Assembly: GCF_002786295.1 (NCBI RefSeq)
Contig: NZ_PGTC01000015.1
Location: 270,669-334,668, forward strand
Length of the DNA stretch: 64,000 nucleotides
Reading direction: 5' to 3'
DNA from: Pseudooceanicola marinus
GTDB lineage: Bacteria > Pseudomonadota > Alphaproteobacteria > Rhodobacterales > Rhodobacteraceae
Shown: in pieces, positions 52,875 through 62,846 of the stretch
Layout of the letters: every line of letters starts with the position of its first letter
Numbering within the stretch: the first letter of the stretch is position 1
Notes under the pieces: generated by a model
Told to the model about the DNA's origin: nothing
Seen by the model: only the letters and a program-made list of their open reading frames with translations
The model's database searches: none
Program-made: the position numbers and the translations under genes

Positions 52875-54140
52875 TTAGCGCAGCGCCCGGCCCTTGCGGA
52901 TCGCATCCTTGCCGAATCGCGCGCGGATCTGGTCCGAGGCGCGTTCGGCGGCAGTGCGGCGGCCTGCATCCGGGTCCAGCAGGTCGCCCGAGCGGTCGGC
53001 ATCGGCGGCAGGGCCCAGGTCGGTGACGCCCACGCCGATCAGCCGGTAGGGGCCACGGTCGGTCAGCTTGTCGAACAGCCCGCGCGCCTCGCGGTAGATC
53101 CGGTCGGCCAGCTGGGTGCCGTCACGCAGCCCGGTGCGGCGGGTCAGAAGCGAGTGATCGGCGCGCTTCAGCTTCAGCACCACGGTCCGGCCCGCGATCT
53201 CCTTCGCCTTCAGCCGGTCGGAGACCTGTTCGGCCAGCCGCCAGAGGTGCCCGTCCAGCAGATCCGGATCACCGATGTCCTCGAAGAAGGTGGTTTCGTT
53301 CGACACGGATTTCACCGGCGCATGCGGCGACACGCGGCGGCGGTCCTCGCCGCGCGACAGGTGGTATAGCCGCGTGCCCATGGAGCCGAAACGAGCCACG
53401 AGGTCCGTATGCTCCCAGCGTCGCAGATCCTCGATCGTGTGGATGCCGGCGCGGTCCAGCGAGGCCTGGCCGGCCGCTCCCACGCCCCAGATCAGGCTGA
53501 CGGGTTTCGGGCCGAGGAAGTCCATCGTTTCCGCCTTGCCGATCACCGCGAAGCCATGCGGCTTGTCGAGATCCGAGGCGATCTTGGCCAGGAACTTGTT
53601 GTGCGACAGCCCGATGGAGCCGGTCACCCCCAGCTCGTCGCGCATGCGTTTGACCAGTCGCGCCAGTTGTACGGCGGGCGGCGTGCCATGCAGCCGGGCG
53701 GTGCCGGTCAGGTCGAGGAAGGCCTCGTCCAGCGACAGCGGCTCGATCGCGGGTGTGAGCTCCTCCATCATCGCGCGGATCTGGCGCGAGACCTCGACGT
53801 AGCGGGCCATGCGCGGGCGGATGACCACTGCGTCCGGGCAGAGCTTCATCGCCTGGAACATCGGCATGGCGGATCTGACGCCGCGGATGCGGGCGACGTA
53901 GCAGGCGGTCGATACGACGCCGCGCCTGCCGCCGCCGATGATCACGGGCTTGTCGGCGAGAGAGGGATCATCGCGTTTCTCGACCGAGGCATAGAAGGCG
54001 TCGCAATCCATATGCGCGATGGACAGCGAGAACAGCTCCTCATGGCCCAGGCAACGGGGCGAGCCGCAGGCCGGGCAGCGCAGCCGCCCCGAGGCGCTGG
54101 CGGTGAAACTGTGCAGGCAATCGCGACAGAGGACATCCAT
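52875..54140 (-). CDS. dinB: DNA polymerase IV with N-terminal zinc-ribbon
   Basis: 421 residues from ATG 54140. Y-family polymerase: SIAHMDCDAFYASVEKRD (catalytic Asp), STACYVARIRGVRSAMP, the palm PLSLDEAFLDLTG (second Asp and Glu), IGLSHNKFLAKIASD, then the HhH region and little finger. The first 30 residues carry two Cys pairs (CRDC and CPACGSPRC), a probable zinc ribbon not present in E. coli DinB. The C-terminus lacks a clear beta-clamp motif of the usual form. Carries out translesion synthesis. Divergent from the Nudix gene with a 47-base spacer. Confidence 0.92.
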   Translation of the reverse strand: MDVLCRDCLHSFTASASGRLRCPACGSPRCLGHEELFSLSIAHMDCDAFYASVEKRDDPSLADKPVIIGGGRRGVVSTACYVARIRGVRSAMPMFQAMKLCPDAVVIRPRMARYVEVSRQIRAMMEELTPAIEPLSLDEAFLDLTGTARLHGTPPAVQLARLVKRMRDELGVTGSIGLSHNKFLAKIASDLDKPHGFAVIGKAETMDFLGPKPVSLIWGVGAAGQASLDRAGIHTIEDLRRWEHTDLVARFGSMGTRLYHLSRGEDRRRVSPHAPVKSVSNETTFFEDIGDPDLLDGHLWRLAEQVSDRLKAKEIAGRTVVLKLKRADHSLLTRRTGLRDGTQLADRIYREARGLFDKLTDRGPYRLIGVGVTDLGPAADADRSGDLLDPDAGRRTAAERASDQIRARFGKDAIRKGRALR

Positions 54141-54187
54141 GGCGGACTCGGCTGGGACGGGATGAGGGAAGATGATAGACCGCCACC

Positions 54188-54655
54188 ATGACGAGCGAAA
54201 CAGCCATTCCCGCGGCGGCGCTGGATCGCGCAAGGGCCTTCTCGGGGGCCAAGGCGGCGGTCTTCTTCGGCGGCCAGATGGCCGTGCTGCTGCGCGACGA
54301 CCGGCCCGACATCCCCTATCCCGCCATGTGGGATCTGCCCGGCGGTGGTCGCGATCCGGGGGAAAGCGCGGTGGATTGCGTGATCCGCGAGGCGCAGGAG
54401 GAACTGGCGCTGGATCTGGTGCCCGGTGATCTGTACTACGGGGCCATGCACGAAAGCAGCGGCGGTCAGGAGGTGTGGTTCTTTGCCGCCCATCTCGCCC
54501 CCGGGCGGGCGGCGGACCTCAGGCTGGGCGATGAAGGGCAGGCCTGGCAGTTGATGAGTGCCGAGGCCTTCCTGTCCCACCCCCGGCACATCCCCACCCT
54601 GGGCGCCCGGCTGCGCCTCTATCTGGGCTGGCAGGGGCGGGGCGACCTCGGCTGA
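54188..54655 (+). CDS. Nudix hydrolase
   Basis: 155 residues. The Nudix box is at about residues 52-74: GGRDPGESAVDCVIREAQEE then LAL. It fits Gx5Ex7REUxEExGU except that the final Gly is Ala. The catalytic Glu residues are all kept. WDLPGGG precedes it. The protein probably hydrolyses a nucleoside-diphosphate-linked compound; sharing a promoter region with dinB may point to nucleotide-pool cleaning, but that is inference. Confidence 0.85.
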   Translation: MTSETAIPAAALDRARAFSGAKAAVFFGGQMAVLLRDDRPDIPYPAMWDLPGGGRDPGESAVDCVIREAQEELALDLVPGDLYYGAMHESSGGQEVWFFAAHLAPGRAADLRLGDEGQAWQLMSAEAFLSHPRHIPTLGARLRLYLGWQGRGDLG

Positions 54656-54685
54656 GGCGCCACCGCATCTGGCCGTAGGGGGGAC

Positions 54686-55399
54686 TCAGAGCCCGCGCAG
54701 TTCCGAGACGATGGCCTGGGCCGCGGCCCGGGGATCCTCGGCGCGCCAGACGGGGCGGCCGACCACCATGTGATCGGCACCGGCGGCCACGGCGGAGGCC
54801 GGGGTGGCGATGCGTTTCTGGTCATCCGAGGCACTGCCCGCCGGGCGCACGCCGGGGGTCACGATCAGCCGACCGTCGGAGGAGGGCAGGGCGCGGATCG
54901 CCGCCGCTTCGTTGGGGGAGCAGATGATGCCGTCGGCGCCCGCCTCCAGCGCGCGGTCGGCGCGTTCCACCACCAGGTCGGGCACATCCCCGGCGACCAT
55001 CATGCCGTCGTCCAGATCCGCGCGGTCAAGCGAGGTCAGGATGGTGACGCCCAGGATCTTCAGGTTGCTGCCGGCGGCCCCCTGCTTGGCGGCACGCACC
55101 ACGTGGGGGTCCCCATGGACGGTCAGGAAATCGAGGTCGAACTGCGCGATGCCGCGCACCGCGTTCTCCACCGTCTGACCGATGTCGAACAGCTTCATGT
55201 CCAGGAAGATGCGCTTGCCATGTTCCTGCTTCAGCTCGTTGGCCAGGGCCATGCCGCCGCCGGTCAGCATGCCGAGGCCGATCTTGTAGAAGGAGACCGC
55301 GTCGCCGATTGTCTTGGCCAGTTCCAGCCCCTGTAGGGCATTGGGCACGTCGAGGGCGACGATCAGGCGGTCGTCGGCGGGCGTCTGGGTCTGGGTCAT
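54686..55399 (-). CDS. pyrF: orotidine 5'-phosphate decarboxylase
   Basis: 237 residues from ATG 55399; the upstream 17 codons look like leader. Last step of UMP synthesis. TIM-barrel motifs: IVALDVPN at the start, SFYKIGLGML, the catalytic FLDMKLFDIGQTV (D-x-K-x-x-D), ICSPNEAAAIR, TPGVRPAG and the phosphate-binding VVGRPVWRAEDP. Complete and typical. Preceded by a small unknown gene on the same strand 87 bases upstream. Confidence 0.95.
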   Translation of the reverse strand: MTQTQTPADDRLIVALDVPNALQGLELAKTIGDAVSFYKIGLGMLTGGGMALANELKQEHGKRIFLDMKLFDIGQTVENAVRGIAQFDLDFLTVHGDPHVVRAAKQGAAGSNLKILGVTILTSLDRADLDDGMMVAGDVPDLVVERADRALEAGADGIICSPNEAAAIRALPSSDGRLIVTPGVRPAGSASDDQKRIATPASAVAAGADHMVVGRPVWRAEDPRAAAQAIVSELRGL

Positions 55400-55486
55400 G
55401 GCTGTCTCCGCGATTTTCCCCCTGTTGGGCCAGAGGGCGGCGCAGGTCAAGCCATGCAGGGCCCGCAGCGCGACCGCGCGCCGCGA

Positions 55487-55819
55487 TCAGGCCGCGCGGT
55501 TGAGCAGCCGATCCCACAAGGCAGACGTCGCGGCCTGCACCTTGGGCGGGACATGATCGAGAAGCTGCTCACGGCGTTGAGCGCGAAACTCCGTCCGGCC
55601 CCGGGCGTGATGGCGGCAGGCCATCTCGGCCAGGCTGCGCGTCACCGTTTCATAATCCGCGTCCATCGGGGCCCGCAGGGAGACAGGGTAGGTGAAGACC
55701 TCGCCCGCGTCATGCAGCGCCACCGCAGCCTCGAAGGCGCGCGAGGCTGGGTTGTAGCGGATCGTGGCGATCCGGGTCAGGTAGTCGGGGGTGGGCTGGT
55801 CCTTTTCCATCTTGGGCAT
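55487..55819 (-). CDS. conserved hypothetical protein upstream of pyrF
   Basis: 110 residues from ATG 55819, which has GGAGG five bases upstream; the nine-codon longer start is less likely. No signal peptide or membrane segment. The sequence has a conserved-looking core [22 protein letters not shown] followed by [14 protein letters not shown], and a basic second half ([17 protein letters not shown]). No family recognised. Divergent from clpB, whose heat-shock promoter lies about 100 bases away. Confidence 0.65.
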   Translation of the reverse strand: MPKMEKDQPTPDYLTRIATIRYNPASRAFEAAVALHDAGEVFTYPVSLRAPMDADYETVTRSLAEMACRHHARGRTEFRAQRREQLLDHVPPKVQAATSALWDRLLNRAA

Positions 55820-55916
55820 CTGGGCCTCCTTCATCCGGCGCCACATCCGGCGCGCTTGCAGAAGAAACGAAGGGCGCGGGCGCCGGGTTCCGTTTTTGCG
55901 CCGGAATGGGCGTAAT

Positions 55917-55949
55917 CCCGCTTGAACAAGGCCATACGCATCCCCATCT
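55917..55949 (+). promoter_or_regulatory. RpoH (sigma-32) heat-shock promoter of clpB
   Basis: -35 region CCCGCTTGAA (CTTGAA at 55921-55926), 15-base spacer, -10 region CCCCATCT at 55942-55949. This matches the sigma-32 consensus (CTTGAA, 13-17 bases, CCCCATNT) almost perfectly. It lies 82 bases upstream of the clpB ATG. Confidence 0.88.
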
Positions 55950-56031
55950 CATTCTCGTGAGGTCCCGGACCTGTGCATGCCTCGAAGAGGGTGCGAAACG
56001 ACTCGGGACGCTTGGGAAAAGGAGAAATGCC

Positions 56032-58653
<2,622 letters not shown>

Positions 58654-58675
58654 TCCGGCGGCAAACTGAAACAGG

Positions 58676-58709
58676 AAGGGGCGACTCCGCTGGGGCCGCC
58701 CCTTTCTTT
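58676..58709 (+). terminator. rho-independent terminator of clpB
   Basis: AAGGGGCG / CGCCCCTT arms (58676-58683, 58697-58704) followed by TCTTT. Confidence 0.85.
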
Positions 58710-58856
58710 GGCAGGATGATGTGCGCCGGTGCCCGGTGGGGACGGGCGGTCAGGCGTCGCGCAGCACCTCCATCGGCACGGCCTCCAAGGCGGAGACCAC
58801 GAAGGTCTGCTCGCCCCGCAGGAACAGGGGCTGCCGGACCGCGCGCCGCAAGGGGG

Positions 58857-59150
58857 GCGCTGATCCTCGACGTGCGTGACCTTGGACGGTGGTCACCGCC
58901 TGGGCCCTCTGGACCTGACGTTGCACGGAGGGCGAGTCCGTCGCCGTGGTGGGCGTCGAAGGAAACGGCCAGTCCGAGCCGGTCAACCTGCTGATGGGTC
59001 TGTCGAGGCCCACGGACGGGCTGAACGCCACCACAACCGCAAGGTCACCGACTGGACCACCCAGAAACGCCTGGCCGCCGGGATGGCCCATATTTCCGAA
59101 GACCGCCGGGCCTCCGGCGTCGCCAGTGACGTGGCCGCGCCGCAGACTCC
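58857..59150 (+). pseudogene. decayed ABC-transporter ATPase fragment (simple-sugar/nucleoside type, second ATP domain)
   Basis: Pieces of one protein are spread over three frames. In order: LILDVRDLG, GPLDLTLHGG, VGVEGNGQSEPVNLLMGLSR (then PTDG), then KRLAAGMAHISEDRRASGV. This is the order of the second nucleotide-binding domain of BmpA-linked sugar/nucleoside importers (GVEGNGQSELVE..., then AHIPEDR...). At least three frameshifts are needed and neither the start of the gene nor its end is present. The minus-strand open frame 58750-59157 over it is a shadow, although its last 30 codons (58750-58840) read like a protein end and may be another relic. Confidence 0.8.
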
Positions 59151-59184
59151 GCGTCACGCCGCTATCATGCCTTTATCGACGGCC

Positions 59185-59586
59185 TCAGCGATCACAGTTG
59201 ATCATCCAGGGCACGCCGAAGCGATCCCGGCAGGTGCCGAACCCCTGGGCCCAGAAATTCGGGGCGAAGGGCAGGATCACCTCGCCCCGGTCCGACAGCC
59301 GCAGGAACAGGTGATGGGCGATGCCGGGGTCCTCGTCGTCGATCTCGATCGCGAACCCCATGTAGTCGACCGCCGCCTCGGGACCGTCCCGGTCCGAGAC
59401 CATGATCTCGGCGTAGGAGGAGGTCATGTGGCCGTGCATCAGCCAGTGATGCTTCTCCCGGGGCAGGGGCGGAGGTTCCGGCATGTCGGCATAGGTCAGC
59501 ACATGCTCGACCTCACCGCCGAGCACTTCGGCATAGAAATTCAACGCGCTGCGCGCCTGGCCGTTGAAGAACAGGTAAATGGACAT
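59185..59586 (-). CDS. VOC-family (PhnB-like) protein
   Basis: 133 residues. Typical PhnB-like glyoxalase-fold protein: YLFFNGQARSALNFYAEVLGG at the N-terminus, then HLFLRLSDRGEV and the end FGTCRDRFGVPWMINC, the subfamily signature. Such proteins bind small ligands and sometimes a metal; most have no known reaction. The 3' end borders the decayed ABC fragment, so this gene is the intact survivor of a locus that has lost neighbours. Confidence 0.88.
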   Translation of the reverse strand: MSIYLFFNGQARSALNFYAEVLGGEVEHVLTYADMPEPPPLPREKHHWLMHGHMTSSYAEIMVSDRDGPEAAVDYMGFAIEIDDEDPGIAHHLFLRLSDRGEVILPFAPNFWAQGFGTCRDRFGVPWMINCDR

Positions 59587-59713
59587 CTGAAAAATCCCGG
59601 TCTCGTCTCCGCAACGGAGAGAGCCCCAACAAGGCCCATCATATCACGGATCGGCTTGCGACAAAGCCCCTTGGGTCTTATGAGGCGCAGGAACCTTAGA
59701 TTGGAGTAACGCC

Positions 59714-60811
59714 ATGGGCTTCAGGATGGGCATCGTGGGGCTGCCGAACGTCGGCAAGTCGACCCTGTTCAACGCGCTGACCAAGACCGCCGCGGCCCAG
59801 GCCGCCAACTTCCCCTTCTGCACGATCGAACCGAACGTGGGCGAGGTGAACGTGCCGGACCGCCGTCTGGACACGCTGGCCGAGATCGCCGGGTCGAAAC
59901 AGATCATTCCCGCGCGGATGACCTTCGTCGACATCGCGGGCCTGGTGAAGGGGGCCAGCCAGGGCGAAGGCCTGGGCAACCAGTTCCTCGCCAACATTCG
60001 CGAAACCGATGCGATCGCCCATGTGCTGCGCTGCTTCGAGGATGGCGACATCACCCACGTCGACGGTCGGGTGGACCCGGTGGCCGATGCCGAGGTGATC
60101 GAGACCGAGCTGATGCTGTCGGACCTGGAAAGCATCGAGAAGCGCCGCGCCAACCTGGTGCGCAAGCTGAAGGGCAACGACAAGGAAGCGCAGCAGCAGG
60201 ACCGCCTGCTGGCCGCCGCCCAGGCCGCGCTGGAAGACGGCAAGCCCGCCCGCGTGGTCGAGGTGGACGCCGAGGACCTGAAGGCCTGGAAGGGCCTGCA
60301 GTTGCTGACCACCAAGCCCGTCCTCTACGTCTGCAACGTGAACGAGGAAGACGCGGCCGCAGGCAACGCCTTCTCCAGGGCCGTGGAAGAGATGGCCGCC
60401 GCCCAGGGCGCCGGCACCGTTCTGATCTCCGCCCGGATCGAGGAGGAGATCTCCCAGCTCGACGCCGAGGAAGCGGAGATGTTCCTGGGTGAGATGGGGC
60501 TGGAAGAGGCTGGTCTCGACCGTCTGATCCGTGCCGGCTATGATCTGCTGCACCTGGAAACCTACTTCACCGTCGGTCCGAAGGAGGCGCGCGCCTGGAC
60601 GATCAGGCAGGGCACCCTGGCGCCCCAGGCCGCCGGCGTCATCCACGGTGATTTCGAGAAAGGCTTCATCCGGGCCGAGACCATCGCCTTTGACGACTAC
60701 GTCGCTTGCAAGGGCGAAAGTGGCGCCAAGGAAGCGGGCAAGATGCGCGCCGAGGGCAAGGCCTACGAGGTGAAGGACGGCGACGTCCTGCATTTCCTCT
60801 TCAACACCTGA
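59714..60811 (+). CDS. ychF: redox-responsive ATPase YchF
   Basis: 365 residues. OBG-family P-loop protein preferring ATP: G1 GLPNVGKST, G3 VDIAGLVKGASQGEG, and NVNEED in place of the GTP-specific NKxD; the C-terminal TGS-like domain has TVGPKEARAWTIRQGTLAPQ and FEKGFIRAETI. It binds ribosomes and takes part in translation and stress response. Ends with LHFLFNT. A GC-rich hairpin follows. Confidence 0.95.
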   Translation: MGFRMGIVGLPNVGKSTLFNALTKTAAAQAANFPFCTIEPNVGEVNVPDRRLDTLAEIAGSKQIIPARMTFVDIAGLVKGASQGEGLGNQFLANIRETDAIAHVLRCFEDGDITHVDGRVDPVADAEVIETELMLSDLESIEKRRANLVRKLKGNDKEAQQQDRLLAAAQAALEDGKPARVVEVDAEDLKAWKGLQLLTTKPVLYVCNVNEEDAAAGNAFSRAVEEMAAAQGAGTVLISARIEEEISQLDAEEAEMFLGEMGLEEAGLDRLIRAGYDLLHLETYFTVGPKEARAWTIRQGTLAPQAAGVIHGDFEKGFIRAETIAFDDYVACKGESGAKEAGKMRAEGKAYEVKDGDVLHFLFNT

Positions 60812-60854
60812 GGACCTCCACCGGTCCGCGCCCTCAGGTCCTGCAATATCACGA

Positions 60855-60886
60855 GCCGCCCCGCCCCGGGGCGGCTTCGTCGTTTC
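60855..60886 (+). terminator. probable terminator of ychF
   Basis: GCCGCCCC / GGGGCGGC arms (60855-60862, 60868-60875), five-base loop, then TTCGTCGTTT; a weak T-tract. Confidence 0.6.
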
Positions 60887-61018
60887 CGGCCCCTGGCGTC
60901 TGTCCCTGGCCCCTGCCTACGACTGCTGCCGGCCCCTCTTTTCGGCACCCGGGACTTTTTGCCAATCGCGGCACTTTCGCCTTGTACTCTCCGGGTTTGC
61001 TTGGATATACGCGTCGGC

Positions 61019-61062
61019 GGAGACGTGGCCGAGTGGTCGAAGGCGCTCCCCTGCTAAGGGAA
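61019..61062 (+). pseudogene. 5' part of tRNA-Ser (anticodon GCT), interrupted
   Basis: Matches a bacterial tRNA-Ser from base 1: acceptor GGAGACG, D arm GCCGAGTGGTCGAAGGC, anticodon arm CTCCC-CTGCTAA-GGGA with anticodon GCT. After GGGA the sequence reads AACGAATTTCCC and no variable arm, T arm or CGTCTCC acceptor strand follows in the next kilobase or more. The last anticodon-stem pair is C-A instead of C-G, so the break is at or just inside this stem. This is a classic tyrosine-integrase target position. Confidence 0.8.
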
Positions 61063-61122
61063 ACGAATTTCCCGATTTAATCCCATAAAATCAAATATTT
61101 GCTGGGCCTTTCCGGAAATGGT

Positions 61123-61179
61123 GCGCCAGTTGCGCGCCAGTTTGCGCGCGCACGTTTCGCGCACGTTTGCCGCGCCAGT
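61123..61179. repeat. five spaced GCGC(CA/AC)GT repeats at the element edge
   Basis: GCGCCAGT at 61123, 61134 and 61172; GCGCACGT at 61148 and 61159 (each followed by TTT). Spacings are 11, 14, 11 and 13 bases, close to one helical turn. They lie between the broken tRNA and the first gene of the element, where integrase arm-binding sites are often found. Confidence 0.7.
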
Positions 61180-61215
61180 CTTTCCGCATCCGATTTCAAC
61201 ATGGGGTGCTAGGAC

Positions 61216-61425
61216 ATGGCGGCAGCAACTTACGACTTTCGTATCAATCCGAGCTTTGACCCGGCCTTTCTGGCTGCGGTCGGGGCGGTGGCGGATGGCC
61301 TTGAGGCAGCAGCGGTGAAGATGGCCGAGGCGGCCGAGGAGCTTCGCGGCTCGATCGAGCAGGTGGCGGCGTTCGCGGCCGAGCATCCTGAGACCGCAGG
61401 CGAGCAGAAGGGGGGCGACGAATGA
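61216..61425 (+). CDS. small phage-region protein of unknown function
   Basis: 69 residues from ATG 61216 (AGGA just before). Ala/Glu-rich; residues 17-60 should form a helix (AVADGLEAAAVKMAEAAEEL), possibly a coiled coil. No Cys, signal peptide or known family. Its stop overlaps the next start by four bases (ATGA), which supports it being translated. Confidence 0.6.
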   Translation: MAAATYDFRINPSFDPAFLAAVGAVADGLEAAAVKMAEAAEELRGSIEQVAAFAAEHPETAGEQKGGDE

Positions 61426-62069
61426 CGCGCTCTTTGCCCTCGATCGAGGAACTGCGGCACGCCCGCGATGTGGCGCATAACTGCGGTCGCTATCAGGAGG
61501 CCCTTGGCCTCGCCTTCGAGATCGGTCGCCGCGTGATGGATGCGCCCGAGGCGATCGAGGCGGCGGCTTTGATGCGGATGCCGGCTTTTGTTCTGGTCTC
61601 TCCTGTTGCTGTCGCCGCCCGCCTCGGCCAGCGTCTCGAGGGGATCGACTATGAGGATCTCGCCTTTCGCCTGGATCTGGTCTCCGTGGTCATGGGCTGG
61701 CGCTTCGGAGGGGAGGTCCGGCCCGGTGCCCTGCACGTTGCCGCTCCGGCCGATCACTGGCCGAAGCGGATCAGCGCCCCTTGTCCGGTGCGGCTGGTCA
61801 CGCTTTCGCAAGCTCGGGCGCGCGCTGGTCTGGTGGAGGATCCGGCAGATGCGCGCGCCGTGGCCGGCGATATTCAGGGCCCCGAGTTTGGTGCGTGGGT
61901 GCGGGACCGCGTGACGACCCTTTGCGGCGCGGTGGTGGCCCGATCGGAGGATATGGCCGGCGCGCGCTTTGTGCGAGTGCAGCCGCGCGCCGTCGATGGC
62001 CGTGTCCCGGCGCCTTCATGGGTGCCTCTCGATCGCATCCAACCTCTCGCACAAGTGGGGGATCTCTGA
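61422..62069 (+). CDS. phage-region protein of unknown function
   Basis: 215 residues, ATG overlapping the previous stop. The first 50 residues look helical (EELRHARDVAHNCGRYQEAL), the rest mixed. Motif-like stretches such as GMxGWRFGG (VVMGWRFGGEVRPG) and APADHWPKR are noted but not assignable. No membrane segment. It is followed by another gene with a one-base overlap (TGATG). Possibly a virion accessory or early protein; I do not recognise it. Confidence 0.6.
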   Translation: MTRSLPSIEELRHARDVAHNCGRYQEALGLAFEIGRRVMDAPEAIEAAALMRMPAFVLVSPVAVAARLGQRLEGIDYEDLAFRLDLVSVVMGWRFGGEVRPGALHVAAPADHWPKRISAPCPVRLVTLSQARARAGLVEDPADARAVAGDIQGPEFGAWVRDRVTTLCGAVVARSEDMAGARFVRVQPRAVDGRVPAPSWVPLDRIQPLAQVGDL

Positions 62070-62482
62070 TGCAGGCTTGTCTTCAATGCGTTGGTTCGAT
62101 CGCGGCTCTTGGCGCACTCACGGCCGAGCATATGCCGGAGCAATTCCGCACACACAGCCTCTTCCGCCTGCGCGCGTGCCTACGGCGCGCGGGCCTGACG
62201 TGGCCCGGCCTCGAGGTTTTGATCGAGGAAGGCACGGGCCAGATCTCGATTGCTGGCCGGCCAGTGGTCGAGGATCCAAAGATCCCGTTGGACGTTCTCG
62301 CAATCTGCGGTGCCAGCCAAGATGCGAAGGGGCGCCGCGAAATTCGTGCTGCGATCGGCCTGACGGGTTCGGCCCAAAGGGTTGCGGTCTCATTCCTGGA
62401 CCGCCGCCGCGCATCCGCTGTTGCCGCTGCCGAACGTGCCAGCCGAGGGCGTGTGCGGCTTCGGCCGGGCACTTCCGGTTAA
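62069..62482 (+). CDS. phage-region protein of unknown function
   Basis: 137 residues from ATG 62069, overlapping the preceding stop by one base. Sequence is basic (many Arg), with the N-terminal Cys pair ACLQC, a region RLRACLRRAGLTWPGLEVLI and a Ser/Arg-rich C-terminus (DRRRASAVAAAERASRGR). This could be nucleic-acid binding, judged only by charge. Followed 18 bases later by a strong inverted repeat that probably ends this three-gene unit. Confidence 0.55.
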   Translation: MQACLQCVGSIAALGALTAEHMPEQFRTHSLFRLRACLRRAGLTWPGLEVLIEEGTGQISIAGRPVVEDPKIPLDVLAICGASQDAKGRREIRAAIGLTGSAQRVAVSFLDRRRASAVAAAERASRGRVRLRPGTSG

Positions 62483-62500
62483 CTTCGGCGCGAAAATCGA

Positions 62501-62528
62501 CCGCGCAGGTCTAGGGCGACCTGCGCGG
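62501..62528 (+). terminator. inverted repeat, probable terminator inside the element
   Basis: Perfect 11-bp arms CCGCGCAGGTC / GACCTGCGCGG with six-base loop TAGGGC, then GCATTGCTGTTCTGTT (T-rich but not a clean T-run). Separates the unknown-gene unit from the spike-type genes. Confidence 0.6.
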
Positions 62529-62563
62529 GCATTGCTGTTCTGTTCCCTCAAGGAGTGTTTCCT

Positions 62564-62842
62564 ATGAATGATCCCTATTCTGACGAGGCGGCCACCTCTT
62601 CGACCCTTGGTCTCAAGGGGGGTGTAATTGCTCCGTCCGACGGGTCGGATCTGGCGCCGATTGCAAAGGCGGTGGTCGTCACTGACGTGACGGCTGGCGC
62701 CGATCTTGTCGTCCTGCCGGCCGGAAACGAGGATGGCGCTTGGGTGCCTTTCCATGGTGTCTCTGTGGGCTTCGTCCCGCCGTTTCGGGTGCGTCGCGTC
62801 TCGGAAGATAGCACGGCCGTAGTGGCCGCTGTTTGGGGGTGA
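62564..62842 (+). CDS. spike-base-like protein (RcGTA GhsA/Rcc01079 type)
   Basis: 92 residues from ATG 62564, nine bases after AAGGAG (the GTG at 62555 overlaps that site and is unlikely). The core APSDGSDLAPIAKAVVV, then DLVVLPAG, FHGVSVGFVPPFRVRRV and a final VVAAVWG fits the pattern I know for the Rcc01079 spike-base family: PSD-x-x-DL, a beta-rich centre, PxRVxRV, ending in a hydrophobic strand and W. In Rhodobacter capsulatus GTA this protein anchors head spikes. The match is from memory and pattern, so moderate confidence. Confidence 0.6.
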   Translation: MNDPYSDEAATSSTLGLKGGVIAPSDGSDLAPIAKAVVVTDVTAGADLVVLPAGNEDGAWVPFHGVSVGFVPPFRVRRVSEDSTAVVAAVWG

Positions 62843-62846
62843 TCTT

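Noticed and set aside
61060..61215. Group I intron in the tRNA-Ser anticodon loop
   Set aside because: The break is after the stem rather than in the loop, no 3' exon is found within the next kilobases and genes with coding features follow instead of a compact ribozyme.
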